Part shown: piece by piece, positions 11,453-24,179 of the stretch
Numbering within the stretch: position 1 is the first letter of the stretch
Layout: each line of letters begins with the position of its first letter
From: Takashimella koratensis
Taxonomy: Eukaryota; Basidiomycota; Tremellomycetes; Trichosporonales; Tetragoniomycetaceae
DNA length: 64,000 bases
Assembly (NCBI GenBank): GCA_003116875.1
Contig: BCKT01000011.1
Span: 558,001-622,000 of the forward strand
Direction of reading: 5' to 3'
Notes under the pieces: generated by a model
The model's database searches: none
What the model saw: the letters and a program-made list of their open reading frames with translations, nothing else
Told to the model about the DNA's origin: nothing
Translations under genes and position numbers: made by a program

Positions 11453-14400
11453 ATGTCCGCTGTCCTGGCAGCCTCTATCATGTCGCCCCAAAGCGCCGCT
11501 GTAGGAATTGACGATTTTGAGTACTTGCGGCAACGACCAACAGCGGGATCCATTCGAGTCCGACAAGCCGTTCATCAAAGTCAAAATCAAAATCAAAATC
11601 ATCATAAACAAACCTCGAGCGAGTCGGCTCTGTCGTCGAGCACAGATAACTTGGAGCAACTATGGGACCACGAGGAGGAGGATGAGTCATTCGAGGTCCC
11701 CGACTTCCACTTTGATTGGGGGGTGTCCAAGGAGAAGACCAAGGATGGATTGGGAGGGTCGACGAGCTCGGGAGTCGGCGCACAGATCGCTTCGTTGTCC
11801 ATCACGGCGGGCGGCAAGCTCGAAGCTGGTCCAACACCACCATCTCAACAAGCCTATTCGAACCACTCGTCAGCGTCATCGAACCGAGTCATGTCGCTCA
11901 CAGATGCATCCACGGCCTCGGCTTCGTCTATGGTTCCAACCCCCCCAGGCGAGTTGCCACCGCTGTCGTCTAGATCGACCTCGGCGAGACAGGCACACGT
12001 CGGCGCAGGACTGGATGGCGGGGAGGAGAAGAGGGTGCTGGCGGGAAGATCATTCCAGCGTGTCGTTTCTGCTCCGGTGACCAGAAGGGCTGAAGAAGAC
12101 GCTTTGCGTGCGGATGTAGCAGAGCACCGAAATGTGGGTATCATTGACATCAACTTGGGTGCTGACAACGATCAGCCCCTCTCCACAAGCACAATCAACC
12201 CCCATCGACCGACTTTGACCCATACGCTGTCTGGCAGTTCTGTCTTGTCCAGCAGTATCGCTGCAGGAGGTACTAGCAGTTCCTCGGCAGCGTTGGATAG
12301 CACGTCGAGAAACTTTGTCACCCCGGGACTCTCGCAGCGAACAATGACATCTGCGGCGACGTCAACCGGAAGGCGCGTGGGAGGTTTGTCGCGATTTGGG
12401 GGGCCTGCCCGCCGCGTAATTCCAGCACCTGATCCGGAGGAGAGTGAGGAAGCTGAGAGCCACTCGCCGGGTGAGTGGCATATGTGCCATGATGTTGGTA
12501 AACCGCGACTGACTGAGTTCGCAGAGGTATCACGAGAACGACAACCATCTATGGACCGCTCGTCGTCCCAATCGCCATCTGTCACCGCCGCATCCAGCAC
12601 CATACGGCCTTCACCGCCTCGTGGCAACTTGCCTCTTCGCTCTGATCCCCCGCCAAACGATCGGGATCGATTTGCGGACCCAGAAGAGCCCCATTATCCA
12701 CGAGCCGAAGAGTGGCAGCAGCACATGTTGTCGTCGTCTTCGCGAGTCTCGCCCCCAAGCTCGTCGGAAGACAGATACCATCGGGCAATTGCGCGGAATC
12801 ACAACCAGGAAAACAAAGCCATCTACCCAGATGCTGGGTACCACGCATCTCGATATCCCGTGAAGAGTGCGTCGACGTCGGACGCAATGATGATGGACCG
12901 ACCGCCACCGCAACCACTGCGGCCTTCCCACTCCGTTCAAGTTCGCTCTTCGCAATCACCCGAGTCTCGTGATGACCGCAAATTCGCGACACACCATGCT
13001 CCTGATGTCATTGCATCCTCTACCTCGACTCTCCGACCTACTCGGCCGGCCCCCATTGTCAATCACGCTCCGGAGCCAAGACCAGTAACACAAACAGCTC
13101 CAACTGTGCTCGCCCAGCCCCCACCTAGTGCAGAACAAGCACCTCCTGGACCTCCGCAATCGCAATTAGCGCCCACGACCAAACGATCATTCCTGGTAAA
13201 CGGAGCACCATACGAACGGCTGGGTATCCTAGGCAAGGGTGGCTCATCAAAGGTCTACTCGGTTCTCTGCCCGACAAATCGGGTGGTGTACGCTCTGAAA
13301 CGTGTAGCCCTCGACCGAGCCGACTCGGAGACGTACCAAAGCTATACCAATGAGATCGAGCTGCTCAAGCGGCTCAAGGGTCACGACCGCATCATTCAAC
13401 TCATCGATCACCAGATCACTTTCAGTCAAGGAAATCGACCAAAGATGCTAATGATGGTAAGTCACAACATCCTTGACAATTGATCTGTCGCTCACGTCTG
13501 CAGGTGATGGAATGTGGCGAGATCGATTTTGCGGCATTACTGGACGAGCAAAGAGGCCGACCGATCAACATGAACTTTGTCGGGCTGTACTGGCAACAAG
13601 TGAGTTTTGTAGGGCAGGAGCAGAGTGCTAACAAAGCCCAGATGCTTGAGGCCGTGCAGGCGGTGCATGCCGAGAATGTCGTCCACACCGATCTAAAGCC
13701 AGCCAACTTTGTTCTCGTCAAAGGTCGACTCAAGATTATCGATTTTGGGATTGCCAAGGCGATTGCCAATGACACGGTCAACATCCAACGTGATCAACAG
13801 GTGAGTTGTGTTGGACATAGTGGCAGACAGCAGCATGGTAACATCTTGCACAGATCGGCACCGTCAACTACATGTCTCCAGAAGCAATTCAGCGCATGAA
13901 CAACCAGCGAGTCCTCAAGGTAAGTCACACTGTTCTTCGTTCCAATACTCATGATTAGCTCTCCTATCCGAGCGACGTCTGGTCTTTGGGCTGCATCCTC
14001 TATCAAATGATCTATGGAAGCCCACCGTTCCAACATATCAGCGGCGGCCCGTTGCCAAAGATGAATGCCATTGCAGACCCGTCACATCGAATCAACTACC
14101 CAGACCAGGCAGTTCCCAAGGGCGCAGTCGGAACCGATGGACGACCGATCGACTTATCGCACCTTGCGGTTTCTGTCCGAGCTTCGGCGATCAATACCAT
14201 GAAGAGCTGTCTGGCGTACAAGAAAGAGGAACGTTTGACAATCCCGCAATTGCTGGAACACGAGTTCTTGTCCCCCAGTCCTTCTGCAGCTAGTGAACGT
14301 GAGTCCTTCATCAAAGACACGGTGGCAGTTGCTAACGCAGATAGACACATTGCCCGCCGGGAGTACAAGCATTACTCAGGAGCAAATGGCTATGTTAGTG

Positions 14401-14556
14401 AACTTTGTGTTGCAGGAGAACGGTTTGCCATCTTTGTCGAAACACGACACGACAGCAGAGGTAAGTTGTGGCTAGTTGTGAATTCCAGTGCTCATTCGAT
14501 CCTAGGACTTGTTCTCTCAGCTTGCTGCTCAAAACGCGCTCACTTCTGGTCGCTGA
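11453..14556 (+). CDS. MPS1: MPS1/TTK dual-specificity spindle checkpoint kinase
   Basis: Exons 11453-13456, 13504-13599, 13642-13800, 13854-13919, 13959-14298, 14345-14460 and 14506-14556. A roughly 580-residue Ser/Pro-rich disordered N-terminus precedes the kinase domain. That domain has the glycine loop LGKGGSSKVY, the VAIK-type lysine in VYALKRV, the catalytic loop HTDLKPANFVLVKG, DFGIAKAI, and IGTVNYMSPEAI. The hinge block MECGEIDFAALL and the HTDLKPANF loop are typical of Mps1 kinases, which phosphorylate kinetochore protein Knl1/Spc105 and act in spindle pole duplication. The C-terminus is short (SQLAAQNALTSGR*). No TPR region was recognised in the N-terminus. The 12480-12525 stretch contains a possible extra intron that is left in frame here. 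Confidence 0.92.
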
Positions 14557-14931
14557 GGCGCCTTTGTTGCTGCGAGCGCTCAATGATGGGAATAAGATTT
14601 AATCGAGGCAGTCGACGACAGGACTGCAGGTTGTACAACACGTCATTGATAGACGCGCATCTCTCACATTTGTATATTCTGGTTTAGGGGTATCCACTCT
14701 TCTTTGCATGGAACAGTCTGATATCTTCGGGGCTACCTTACACACATGGGACATGTTACAGCGCCGGTCGTGTACAGCGTGAGCGAATCAAGAAGGAGAT
14801 AAAAAAGAACGGTGGTAAAGATTGGAGCTCCTCACTCATTGTTATGACGTCGACGGTTTCTAGCGCTCCCCTCTCTCCTGCGTGCGTTGTTTTGTTGTTG
14901 TTGAACACTGTTTGTTACTCCGAATGAAGCA
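14557..14931. other. Intergenic, convergent gene ends
   Basis: 375 bp between the MPS1 stop and the stop of the minus-strand membrane protein gene. Only 3' UTR-like sequence is seen; no gene or motif recognised. Confidence 0.5.
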
Positions 14932-15858
14932 CTACAGGCGGCGATGACCATCGTCGGAGCCACGAGCGTAATAAGCGAGATCCTCTCCCTCGGCAGAGAA
15001 AGAGCGGTGGAAGATTGCACTTTGGGGTTCGAGATTGAACGACGAGCGGTCGACCTGTGAGATGCGAGGAGAGGCAGCAGGGGATGATGATGGGTAGATA
15101 CCGACGGCGCCATGACCTTGCGAAGATTCGTCATCGGCGCGGTACGACCAGCGCTGAGCGTTGGGGTTGGTCGGGATCGGCGAAAGGACAGGGGGAGAAG
15201 GGAGTGGGGACTTGGCGTAGGGGTTGCCGTACTCGGGAGGAGGGGAGGGAAGGGGTCGGGGAGACTCGCTTCGTGCGACCTCGACGTAGCCACGAGAGGA
15301 AGCGGGAGCGGGCGGGAGTAAGTGGCCATCGGCGCTGAGGACGGGGAAGTGGAAGGTTTCGGGAGTGGGAGAAAAGCCAGAGGATGAGTTGGTGTATGGT
15401 GAGATGGGAGCCGGCGACTGGGGTTGAGGCTGGAACTGTTGTCCGTGAGGAATGACGGGCGAGAAGTTGTCGCGGTAGCCCATTAGAGGAGACTCCATCA
15501 TCGATCCAGGTCGGTCACCAGCTTCAGCCCTTGCTCGAGACCGGTTCCGAAGGTATCGTCCGAGCCACCAGCCTGCAGTTCCAAGTAGAACGACACCACC
15601 TATAGACGAACCCGTTAGCTCAACTGAAAAGGCCTAGGACTGAGCGACTTACAGAAAGCCAAGCCTGCAGCTAGAGAGACCTTTTGGTCATCGGTAAGGG
15701 ATGGGCAGACCTTGCCGTAGAAGTCATATGTTTTCCCACTCTGCAGTTGATTAGTCTCCTTCCTCCAGTGTGCGCTAGAAAGGTGGAGGGCGTCCAGATG
15801 GAATGACACTCACGTCGTCGCCAGTGTGGTAGGCACAATTTTCGCGAGCAAACAACAT
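14932..15858 (-). CDS. Single-pass membrane protein with proline-rich PPxY tail, unrecognised
   Basis: Start ATG 15858 (MLFARENCAYHTGDD), exon 1 to 15814, then SGKTYDFYGKVCPSLTDDQK, then an exon holding GVVLLGTAGWWLGRYLRNRS. A hydrophobic segment (LAAGLAFCGVVLLGTAGWWLG) is followed at once by basic residues, predicting one membrane helix with a cytosolic C-terminus. The short N-terminal part has two cysteines. The tail of about 200 residues is rich in Pro, Ser and Tyr and contains PSPPPEYGNP, a PPxY motif, plus YVEVARSESP and SFSAEGEDLAYY near the end. PPxY motifs bind WW domains of Rsp5/Nedd4 ligases, so a role as a Rsp5 substrate or adaptor is a guess. No family recognised. Stop 14932-14934. 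Confidence 0.75.
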
Positions 15859-16360
15859 CTTGATATGCGATGAAGCGTTTGTTTGCGAGCGTGGTGTTTG
15901 GGGGATTGTTAAGATGGTGAGAAGTGAGGAAGGAGATGAAAGAGTAGCCGAGCTCAGAATAAGAGGTCCAACGACCTCCTCGTTCTCATGACCGTCAGTC
16001 GCCTGTTCCATGCATGAGATTGGACCAGCCACTCGATGTGTAGCCAGTGAAATCATGTCCGACTTTGCCACACCTCGTCCAATGGAATATATCATCCTTT
16101 CGCGAAGTCGTGCTCCTGAACCCGCCATGTAGGCGCGTCAGTGCCCAATCGATGAGACATGTCAACTTATTGGACGCATTTCGCCACGTCGACTATGTTG
16201 CCACAACCCAATTCATACAAAAACTCTATGGCTACAAAGTGAGGTTGACAACTCGTAGAGTGGACAACACTGGGCAAACGGACGTGAGAATCGAATCTGG
16301 TTTTTTCGTAAAACTACTCTAGAGGCAGTAGGGATCTAGACTAATCTATTGATCTAGGAT
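15859..16360. other. Intergenic region upstream of the PPxY membrane protein
   Basis: About 500 bp between two minus-strand genes, holding the promoter of the membrane protein and the 3' end of the phosphatase. No specific element recognised. Confidence 0.5.
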
Positions 16361-17523
16361 CTAGTAGGCGACGGTGAACTCGAGCTCTCCGTTGGGGAGA
16401 GGAGTAACCTTGACCTGCTCCATGGTATCGACGACGTAGTGGGCGCCGAGCTTGTCAATCTGCTCGCGCTTGTGGGAGGTGCAAACAGCGATGACGGTAC
16501 CACCGGCAGCGACGGCGGCCTTGATGCCCGAAGGCGAGTCCTCGAAGATGACCGAGCGCTTGGGGTCGATGCCGAGGTCAGCGGCGGCGAGAAGGAAGGG
16601 GTCCGGGAAGGGCTTGCCGCGAGTGAGACGGCTGTCGTCGGCGGTGACACAAACGTCCGGGATGGTGATGTTGGTGCGAGTAAGGCAGCCGTGGCAGTAG
16701 GTCCTGGCACCCGATGTGGCGACGGCGTAAGTGCCCTTGGGGAGAGAGTTGATGACGTCGCGAACACCCGGAAGGATGCGGACAGCCATGTCGATCATCT
16801 CGTCCTCCTCCTCGAGGAAGGGGGAGTCGAGATCCGAGTTGGGGGAGGCCGAGGTGATGTTGGAAAGACGAAGGTTGACCTGGGTGAGGGCGTTGGTCGA
16901 AGTGAACTCCTTCGACTGGACAGCGTTGAAAGTGTGTTCAGACGAGTCCGACATGTCGGAGAGCGTGCGCTCGATGACCGGGGACAAAACTTGGTCGGCG
17001 GGGGTGACGGGCGTCAGAGGTGCAATGGACGAGCGAGTAGTCCCAGATCCAGCAGAGCCGGAAGTGCGGCGGGAGACGAGCGACATGCGGCGCGACTGGG
17101 GAGGAGTGTCGGCGAAAGCAAGAATGGATCGCTCAAACTCTAATTATTTAGTCAATATTTTTTTGTTGTTATGGCGGGTTTGAAACACTAGCATGGTCTG
17201 AACGTGATACTCACTGTCAACTTCCTGCTCGATCATCTCCTTTCGGAGACCCGGGACCAGTTCCATAAGGTTGTCGCTGGCACGACGGCCGTGGGTAGCG
17301 GCGATAACGGCCTCGGGCTCAAGACCGAGCTCGTCAGCCTTGGCGGTCCACGCAGCCTCGACAGCGGCGATGGAGTCGGTCAAGGTGCCGTCCTGTAGTG
17401 ATGAAGTTAGTGAGGGTGTTTCGACAAAAAACAATGTAGGGTGAGGGGGATCGGACTCACCATGTCGAACAAGACACCGTGAGCCTGGAAAGTGGCGACG
17501 GAAGGGTAAGATTGTGTGGACAT
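16361..17523 (-). CDS. HAD phosphatase of the GPP/DOG (glycerol-3-phosphatase or sugar-phosphatase) type
   Basis: Exon 1 is 17523-17461 (ends VLFDM), exon 2 starts at 17392 (DGTLTDS), and the third exon runs to 16361. HAD motif I is FDMDGTLTDS (nucleophile Asp), motif II VATSGAR, motif III lysine in RGKPFPDPF, and motif IV IFEDSPSGIKAA, all as in yeast Gpp1/Gpp2 and Dog1/Dog2. These enzymes dephosphorylate glycerol-3-phosphate or 2-deoxyglucose-6-phosphate. The product (about 390 residues) is far longer than the usual 250, because roughly 100 Ser/Thr-rich residues (from PPQSRRMSLVSRRTSGS to LDSPFLEEEDE) are inserted in the cap domain. It is divergent from GAPDH. Substrate not certain. Confidence 0.85.
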
Positions 17524-18963
17524 GATGATGATGTTTCTGTAGGTGTGTCTAGTCTAAGACGTGAAGATGTTTTGAAAGACACGAGAGCGAAACGGAAAGA
17601 CAGATCGAGTTGAAAGTGGTGGTATGGAGTAGAGAAAGAGGATAGATCGCTAGAGGCGAATCAATGGGTCGTCTTATATATGTCAGATCGAGAAGGGGGC
17701 GGGGGGTTGCCAACGAAAAGAAGGCCTAAACGGGGATCGCGATACAACAAGCTTCGCAACCACCACCGTCATATCTGAGGACCCCGGAACAGAATCCAGG
17801 GTGATCGGATCGACTTGTCGGGCGCCGATGCTTCGGAGGTAGGGTTCATAGTAGGAACGTCAGCGGCCTGAAACCACTCCCTCTGGTCTGATACCTGACG
17901 ACGGCGGCGGGCTTGATACGAGGCGCCGAGAGAGCCGTGTTGATGATGTTATTTTGACAAGTCTTGAAATAGGGAAATGATAAGGGTTAGGACGTTATTT
18001 CATTTCTCCCTGGCGATTGACTTTGGTCTGGTCCGCTCCGCCGCAGCTTTTGACTTTCGGATTGGCGGCCTTGCGTGTCGTCTCTCAGGGTAGGCCGGTG
18101 AGATTGTACAGTAGAGGCAGGAATGATGAAAGCGATGACAACCCATCCCGCTCCACTCCGAAACGGGAACGCAATGAACAGGGCTTTAATGAGGATTAGC
18201 TGTGTGATAATGAGGGTGAATGAGACCATGTTCTCGTATTGCGCCATGTGAATGAGCACGTTCCCTAGCAGCCACCCTCGATTTCCTAGCTCTTAACCCT
18301 AAGGAATTGCTTGGGTGAGATAGGGGGTCTGCCACGCCACCCTGAAAAGGACAGGACGAGACAACGAGTGCCGCCACCTGCGTCATGGCAACCAGAAGCC
18401 GAAGACGCCGGCGGCAGTGGCACTTTGAAAATGACGTGTGTTTTGAGGGGCGGAGGGGTCGAGGGGACCCCTCATGCGTGATAAGAGATGCCGAACGCAC
18501 AAAGTCCGCGGAAGCCGGTGCTGACCAATCAACGACGTGGATGGCCCAGCCAGGTTCTTTTCATCTTTTCCTTGGGGGCAGCAGTGGCCGACCAAAGCGC
18601 ACAGCAGCAGAGCATTCACAGCCGCGCGAGTCGACAGTCGAGCTCGACCTGAGGTGGCGTCGGCTGGGGCCAACGAGGCCTGAATGGCAAGATGTGATTC
18701 GCTCGTGGGTGAGAAAATCTAGTCGAGTTTGCGGCGAGTCGACGGGCGACGAGGCTACCCTGTCCATTACCGCAAACTCGCCCTTGCACCCCCTTGCCAC
18801 CCCTCCATCCCCTCGTCGCCTAGTCCCGCCCCCACATAAAGAGTTTTTTCTCTTCCCCCTTCCCATCTCTTTTCTTCTCTCTCCACCATCGCTCACTACC
18901 ACTACCACCCACATCCACCGCTACCACCCAACTCACCCACTACTCACCCACTCTAACATCATC
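17524..18963. promoter_or_regulatory. Shared divergent upstream region of the HAD phosphatase and GAPDH
   Basis: 1.44 kb with no credible gene. On the phosphatase side a TATATAAG-like box reads on the minus strand at 17674-17681, about 150 bp before its ATG. On the GAPDH side a pyrimidine-rich tract (about 18845-18960) abuts the start codon, as is common for highly expressed fungal genes. Frames in between have no coding character. Confidence 0.6.
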
Positions 18964-20644
<1,681 letters not shown>

Positions 20645-21519
20645 ACCGTTTACAGTCTTTCATGATACCTGGAGGAGTATGATTGATTCCGAGAGCAGAA
20701 AAGTCTTTATGCAGCAGCTTATGTGATTGGTACTCGATTGCAATTGGCACAAATCCCTGCTATTGATATACTAACAAAACGCTCCATTCTCCCGGCCCGG
20801 CCTTTGGATTGACATTGCAAGACAGTCCTTTTCGGCCGCCGCTTACAGCATACTAACACAGTAGGAGGTCATTTCTAGCTGGCTTCCCATGCCCGAAACC
20901 TGTCCACCCCGGGTTGAAAGGAAGGACTCCTCGCTGGTGGCGCCACGTGCGACCGTGCGACCCATCAATCTGGGTCGCCTCGTTCCCATCAAACCATCAT
21001 TACCGTTCGTCATGTACACACACAGACATACGTTTTCGCCGCGGGAAACAAACAAACATTGCCGAGACGCTATTGGGGGCCGTTCGGCCGTGCGCCTTTA
21101 AGAAGTGTCACGTCCTCGTCGCCCTCCCTCGGACCGACGGCGACCGAGAGCGTGGGAGGAGAGGCGACTTGACCGTGATCTCCGGAAAGGATCGCAAAGT
21201 ACACTGATTGGTGTGGCGTTGGTCCAAAGGCACCTCTGCCTCTGGTATCGTCCCATACTGCGGCTCAGCGGAACCCTTCAGCGCGATGCTCGGCAAGATG
21301 CCGGGAAAATAACAAAAAGGTGGAGACGGAGATGAGATGTGCCGTGCTAGCCGAGATACTGCCTTTGATCTAAGGGTGTGCGATGGTTGGGGTCGCACAT
21401 GGTGCTGATGATATAAAGACCGAGATGAGCGCTTCACCCAGCAAGTCCCCTCCCTCTGCTCTCTCTCCTTTACTCCTGTATACCTTATCTTGTATCCAGT
21501 ACCAGTTGACACAGTAATC
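20645..21519. other. Intergenic region GAPDH-MFS transporter
   Basis: 875 bp holding the GAPDH 3' UTR and the transporter promoter. It includes one CACGTG (about 20944-20949) and a pyrimidine-rich leader before the ATG at 21520. No gene recognised. Confidence 0.5.
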
Positions 21520-24047
21520 ATGAGCTGGAAAGGTCAAAAACGAGGATACGGCGTCAACTCAACCCCCCCTGGGTCGGCCAACACTTTCGCATCAACCACC
21601 AACATGGTTCAGCCCAGCCTTGAAGAAGGACGAGGGACGACGGTTGTCCCCATCAAGCAAGCTCAAGACTATGCCTTCTTTCATACAAAGAAGTTCCCGC
21701 TGGTCTTCATCGCGATGTGGTATGTCGCACAGTGTATTCACACGAAACTCNCCCCCCGCCAGTTTCATCGTCATCTGTTTCGCTCTCGACCAATTCATCA
21801 TCACTGTCGCCGTACCCCAAATTGTTAGCCAGTTTGACTCGCTGGACAAAGGTAGGCTCACGTAAAGGAACCTATGCTGACTCAGCAGTGGAATGGTAGG
21901 TCGATGGACTTTCTAAAGATACTGGGGGAACATCCGGCTGACAGAATGCTATGATCGCGTCAACTCCATCAGGCTCAACACAGCGTAGGTCTTGTTGCCT
22001 TGCTTTCAGCTCACCTCGTTTCAGCTTCTTCATCCCTTGTGCCGCATCCATCGGAATTTACACTCAACTCATGACCATCACTTCAGCAAAGTGGTGCTAC
22101 CTCGGCGCCATGGTGATCTTCGAGGTCGGTTCCGCCGTTTGCGTGAGTTTGTCCACTATCACTGGTTCCCAAGGTCGGCCTTAGACCATTCTCTTATGAA
22201 ACTAACTTCATCCACAGGGTGCTGCAACTTCGATGGACATGTTGATCGTTGGTCGAGCGATTGCAGGACTGGGAGGTGCGGGACTTTGGAAGTAAGTCAG
22301 CGACGAAGGAGGCGCTGCTACCATCTTAGCGCCACTTGGCTCATTGGCGGTGACTTGATTCCTTTCGAGAGACGTCCCAGCCTGTTCGCGCTTTGGGGTC
22401 TTTCCTATATCGCAGCTTCCGTCATGGGTCCACTGGTCGGAGGTAGGTCGAATAACAGCGGCGTTATACTGAGCCCCTCCCAGGTGCTTTCACAGACATG
22501 GGCATTCACGGATGGCGGTGGTGCTTTTACATCAATCTTCCGTAGGTTGTTCCTGAAGACAAAAGTTAACACCTGCAGTATCGGTGGCTTTGCATTCGCG
22601 CTTTGCTTCCTGCTCTTGCCTCGAACCCCCTTGATGCCCAATTTCGACGGCCTACTCGACAAACGTCCAACGTGGCTCAAAGTCTTGCGAATCGACTGGA
22701 TCTCGGCGATCTTGACCCTCGGCTTTGTCACTTGTATTGGAGTCGGACTACAGTGGGGTGGAATTTCAAGGAGTTGGAGCGATGCTGGTGTCATCACCGT
22801 GAGTCAATGGACAAAGACATCGCTGATAGCTCTAGACCCTTGTTCTTTCTCCTGTCTGCCTCATCGCTTTGTTCCTTTGGTCTTTTTATATGGGACCGCG
22901 CGCCATGCTACCCATGGACCTCATGCGTCGCAAACACTTTTGGTTCGTACTTTGGCAATTCGTTGTTGACATGACTCTCAGTGCCGGGATCTCGTTGTCT
23001 TTCTTCGGCTTCGGTATCGTGGTCTGCTTGCTTTACTACCTTAGCATCTACTACGAGGCAATCAAGGGAACTTCTGCGGTTCGAGCAGGTGTGCTGCTGC
23101 TTGGGTTGCAACTGTCCAGTATGTCCTGAAGCCCTCGTTCACTTCTCAAGGTGGCTTTCCTGACAATCCCTAAGTGTGCCCGGTATTCGTTATCGTCGGC
23201 AAGGTCGCAGAGGTGAGCAGGCTGCCCGTAAGCAGGCAGTTGCGCTGACCGAGCCTCTCAGAGGACGGGGCAAGCCAAATACATCATGGTCACGGGCGCT
23301 ATCTTTTGTGCAGTCGCTTCTGGTCTACTCACAATGACCGGACGAACTACTAGCGTCGCTGAAATGGTCGGCTTCGAAGTCCTCGTCGGCTTCGGCCTCG
23401 GCTTCTTCATCCAGATCAGTGAGTGCAAGATCCAGCCTTGAGCCGTGAACTATCTGACTCCTCAATACAGTGATCGTACATATGCAGGCGGACTATCTTG
23501 ACGACCCTCATCTTGTGCCCCACGCAACAAACGTTTTCAACGTGAGCATGGGATCAAATGGAAGGACTGACACCTCCTCAGTTTTGGGGATTTGTCGGAC
23601 GGGTCATTGGTCTAAGCGTGGCGACAAGTATCTTTGAAAACAAGGTAATTTTCTCTGACCACTATATTTGCTAATCAAGTAGCTTCACATCGGCCTTGAA
23701 AAGCTTGGTCTCCCTCTCGCGATCCAGGCAGCTGTTGAAGCTTCTCCTAACGCAATCCGTGAAGACGTGCCCGAATCCCTGGTGGACACTGTCCTTGACG
23801 TGTACGCCACAGCGCTGTCCAAGGTCTGGTGGCTCACTCTCGCTTATTGTAAGTCATCCCTTTTTGCTGAGCTCGTGTGCTGACTTTATCTATAGCCATC
23901 GCTGCTTTGGTCGCAGCTCTGTGCGTGAAGAATCTCAACCATAAGGCTCTGGGAGAGAAAGCTGCGGAAGCTCGCAGAGTTCAGACCAGCCCGGAATACC
24001 CAATGCAGGCGACGAGCAGCGACGACGACATTGATGTGAAGCACTAG
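21520..24047 (+). CDS. MFS transporter, DHA2-like drug:H+ antiporter family
   Basis: Start MSWKGQKRGYGVNSTPPGS. The helices and loops follow the 14-TM DHA2 layout: TM1 FIVICFALDQFIITVAVPQIV, TM2 LNTAFFIPCAASIGIYTQL, TM3 CYLGAMVIFEVGSAVC, then IVGRAIAGLGGAGLW, IAASVMGPLVGG, and WRWCFYINLPIGGFAFALCF. Later come GVLLLGLQLSSVCP, VGFEVLVGFGLGFFIQ and WWLTLAYSIAALVAALCV. Substrate unknown; relatives export drugs, siderophores or metabolites. The 5' part includes two micro-exons (21889-21895, or 10 nt if the first of two tandem CAG acceptors is used, and 21973-21984). One ambiguous base (n, 21751) sits in the first intron. It converges on the tyrosine aminotransferase, stops 132 bp apart. Confidence 0.88.
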
Positions 24048-24179
24048 GTAAATTCAAAGATCAGTAAATATTATATAGCCCAAAAACTGAATGTTAGAAT
24101 GTGCCATATCATTTATTGTTCGTGGTATGTATGCTACAGGCTATCTATATGATCTAAAAGTGTTGGGGTCGAGCTCCAG

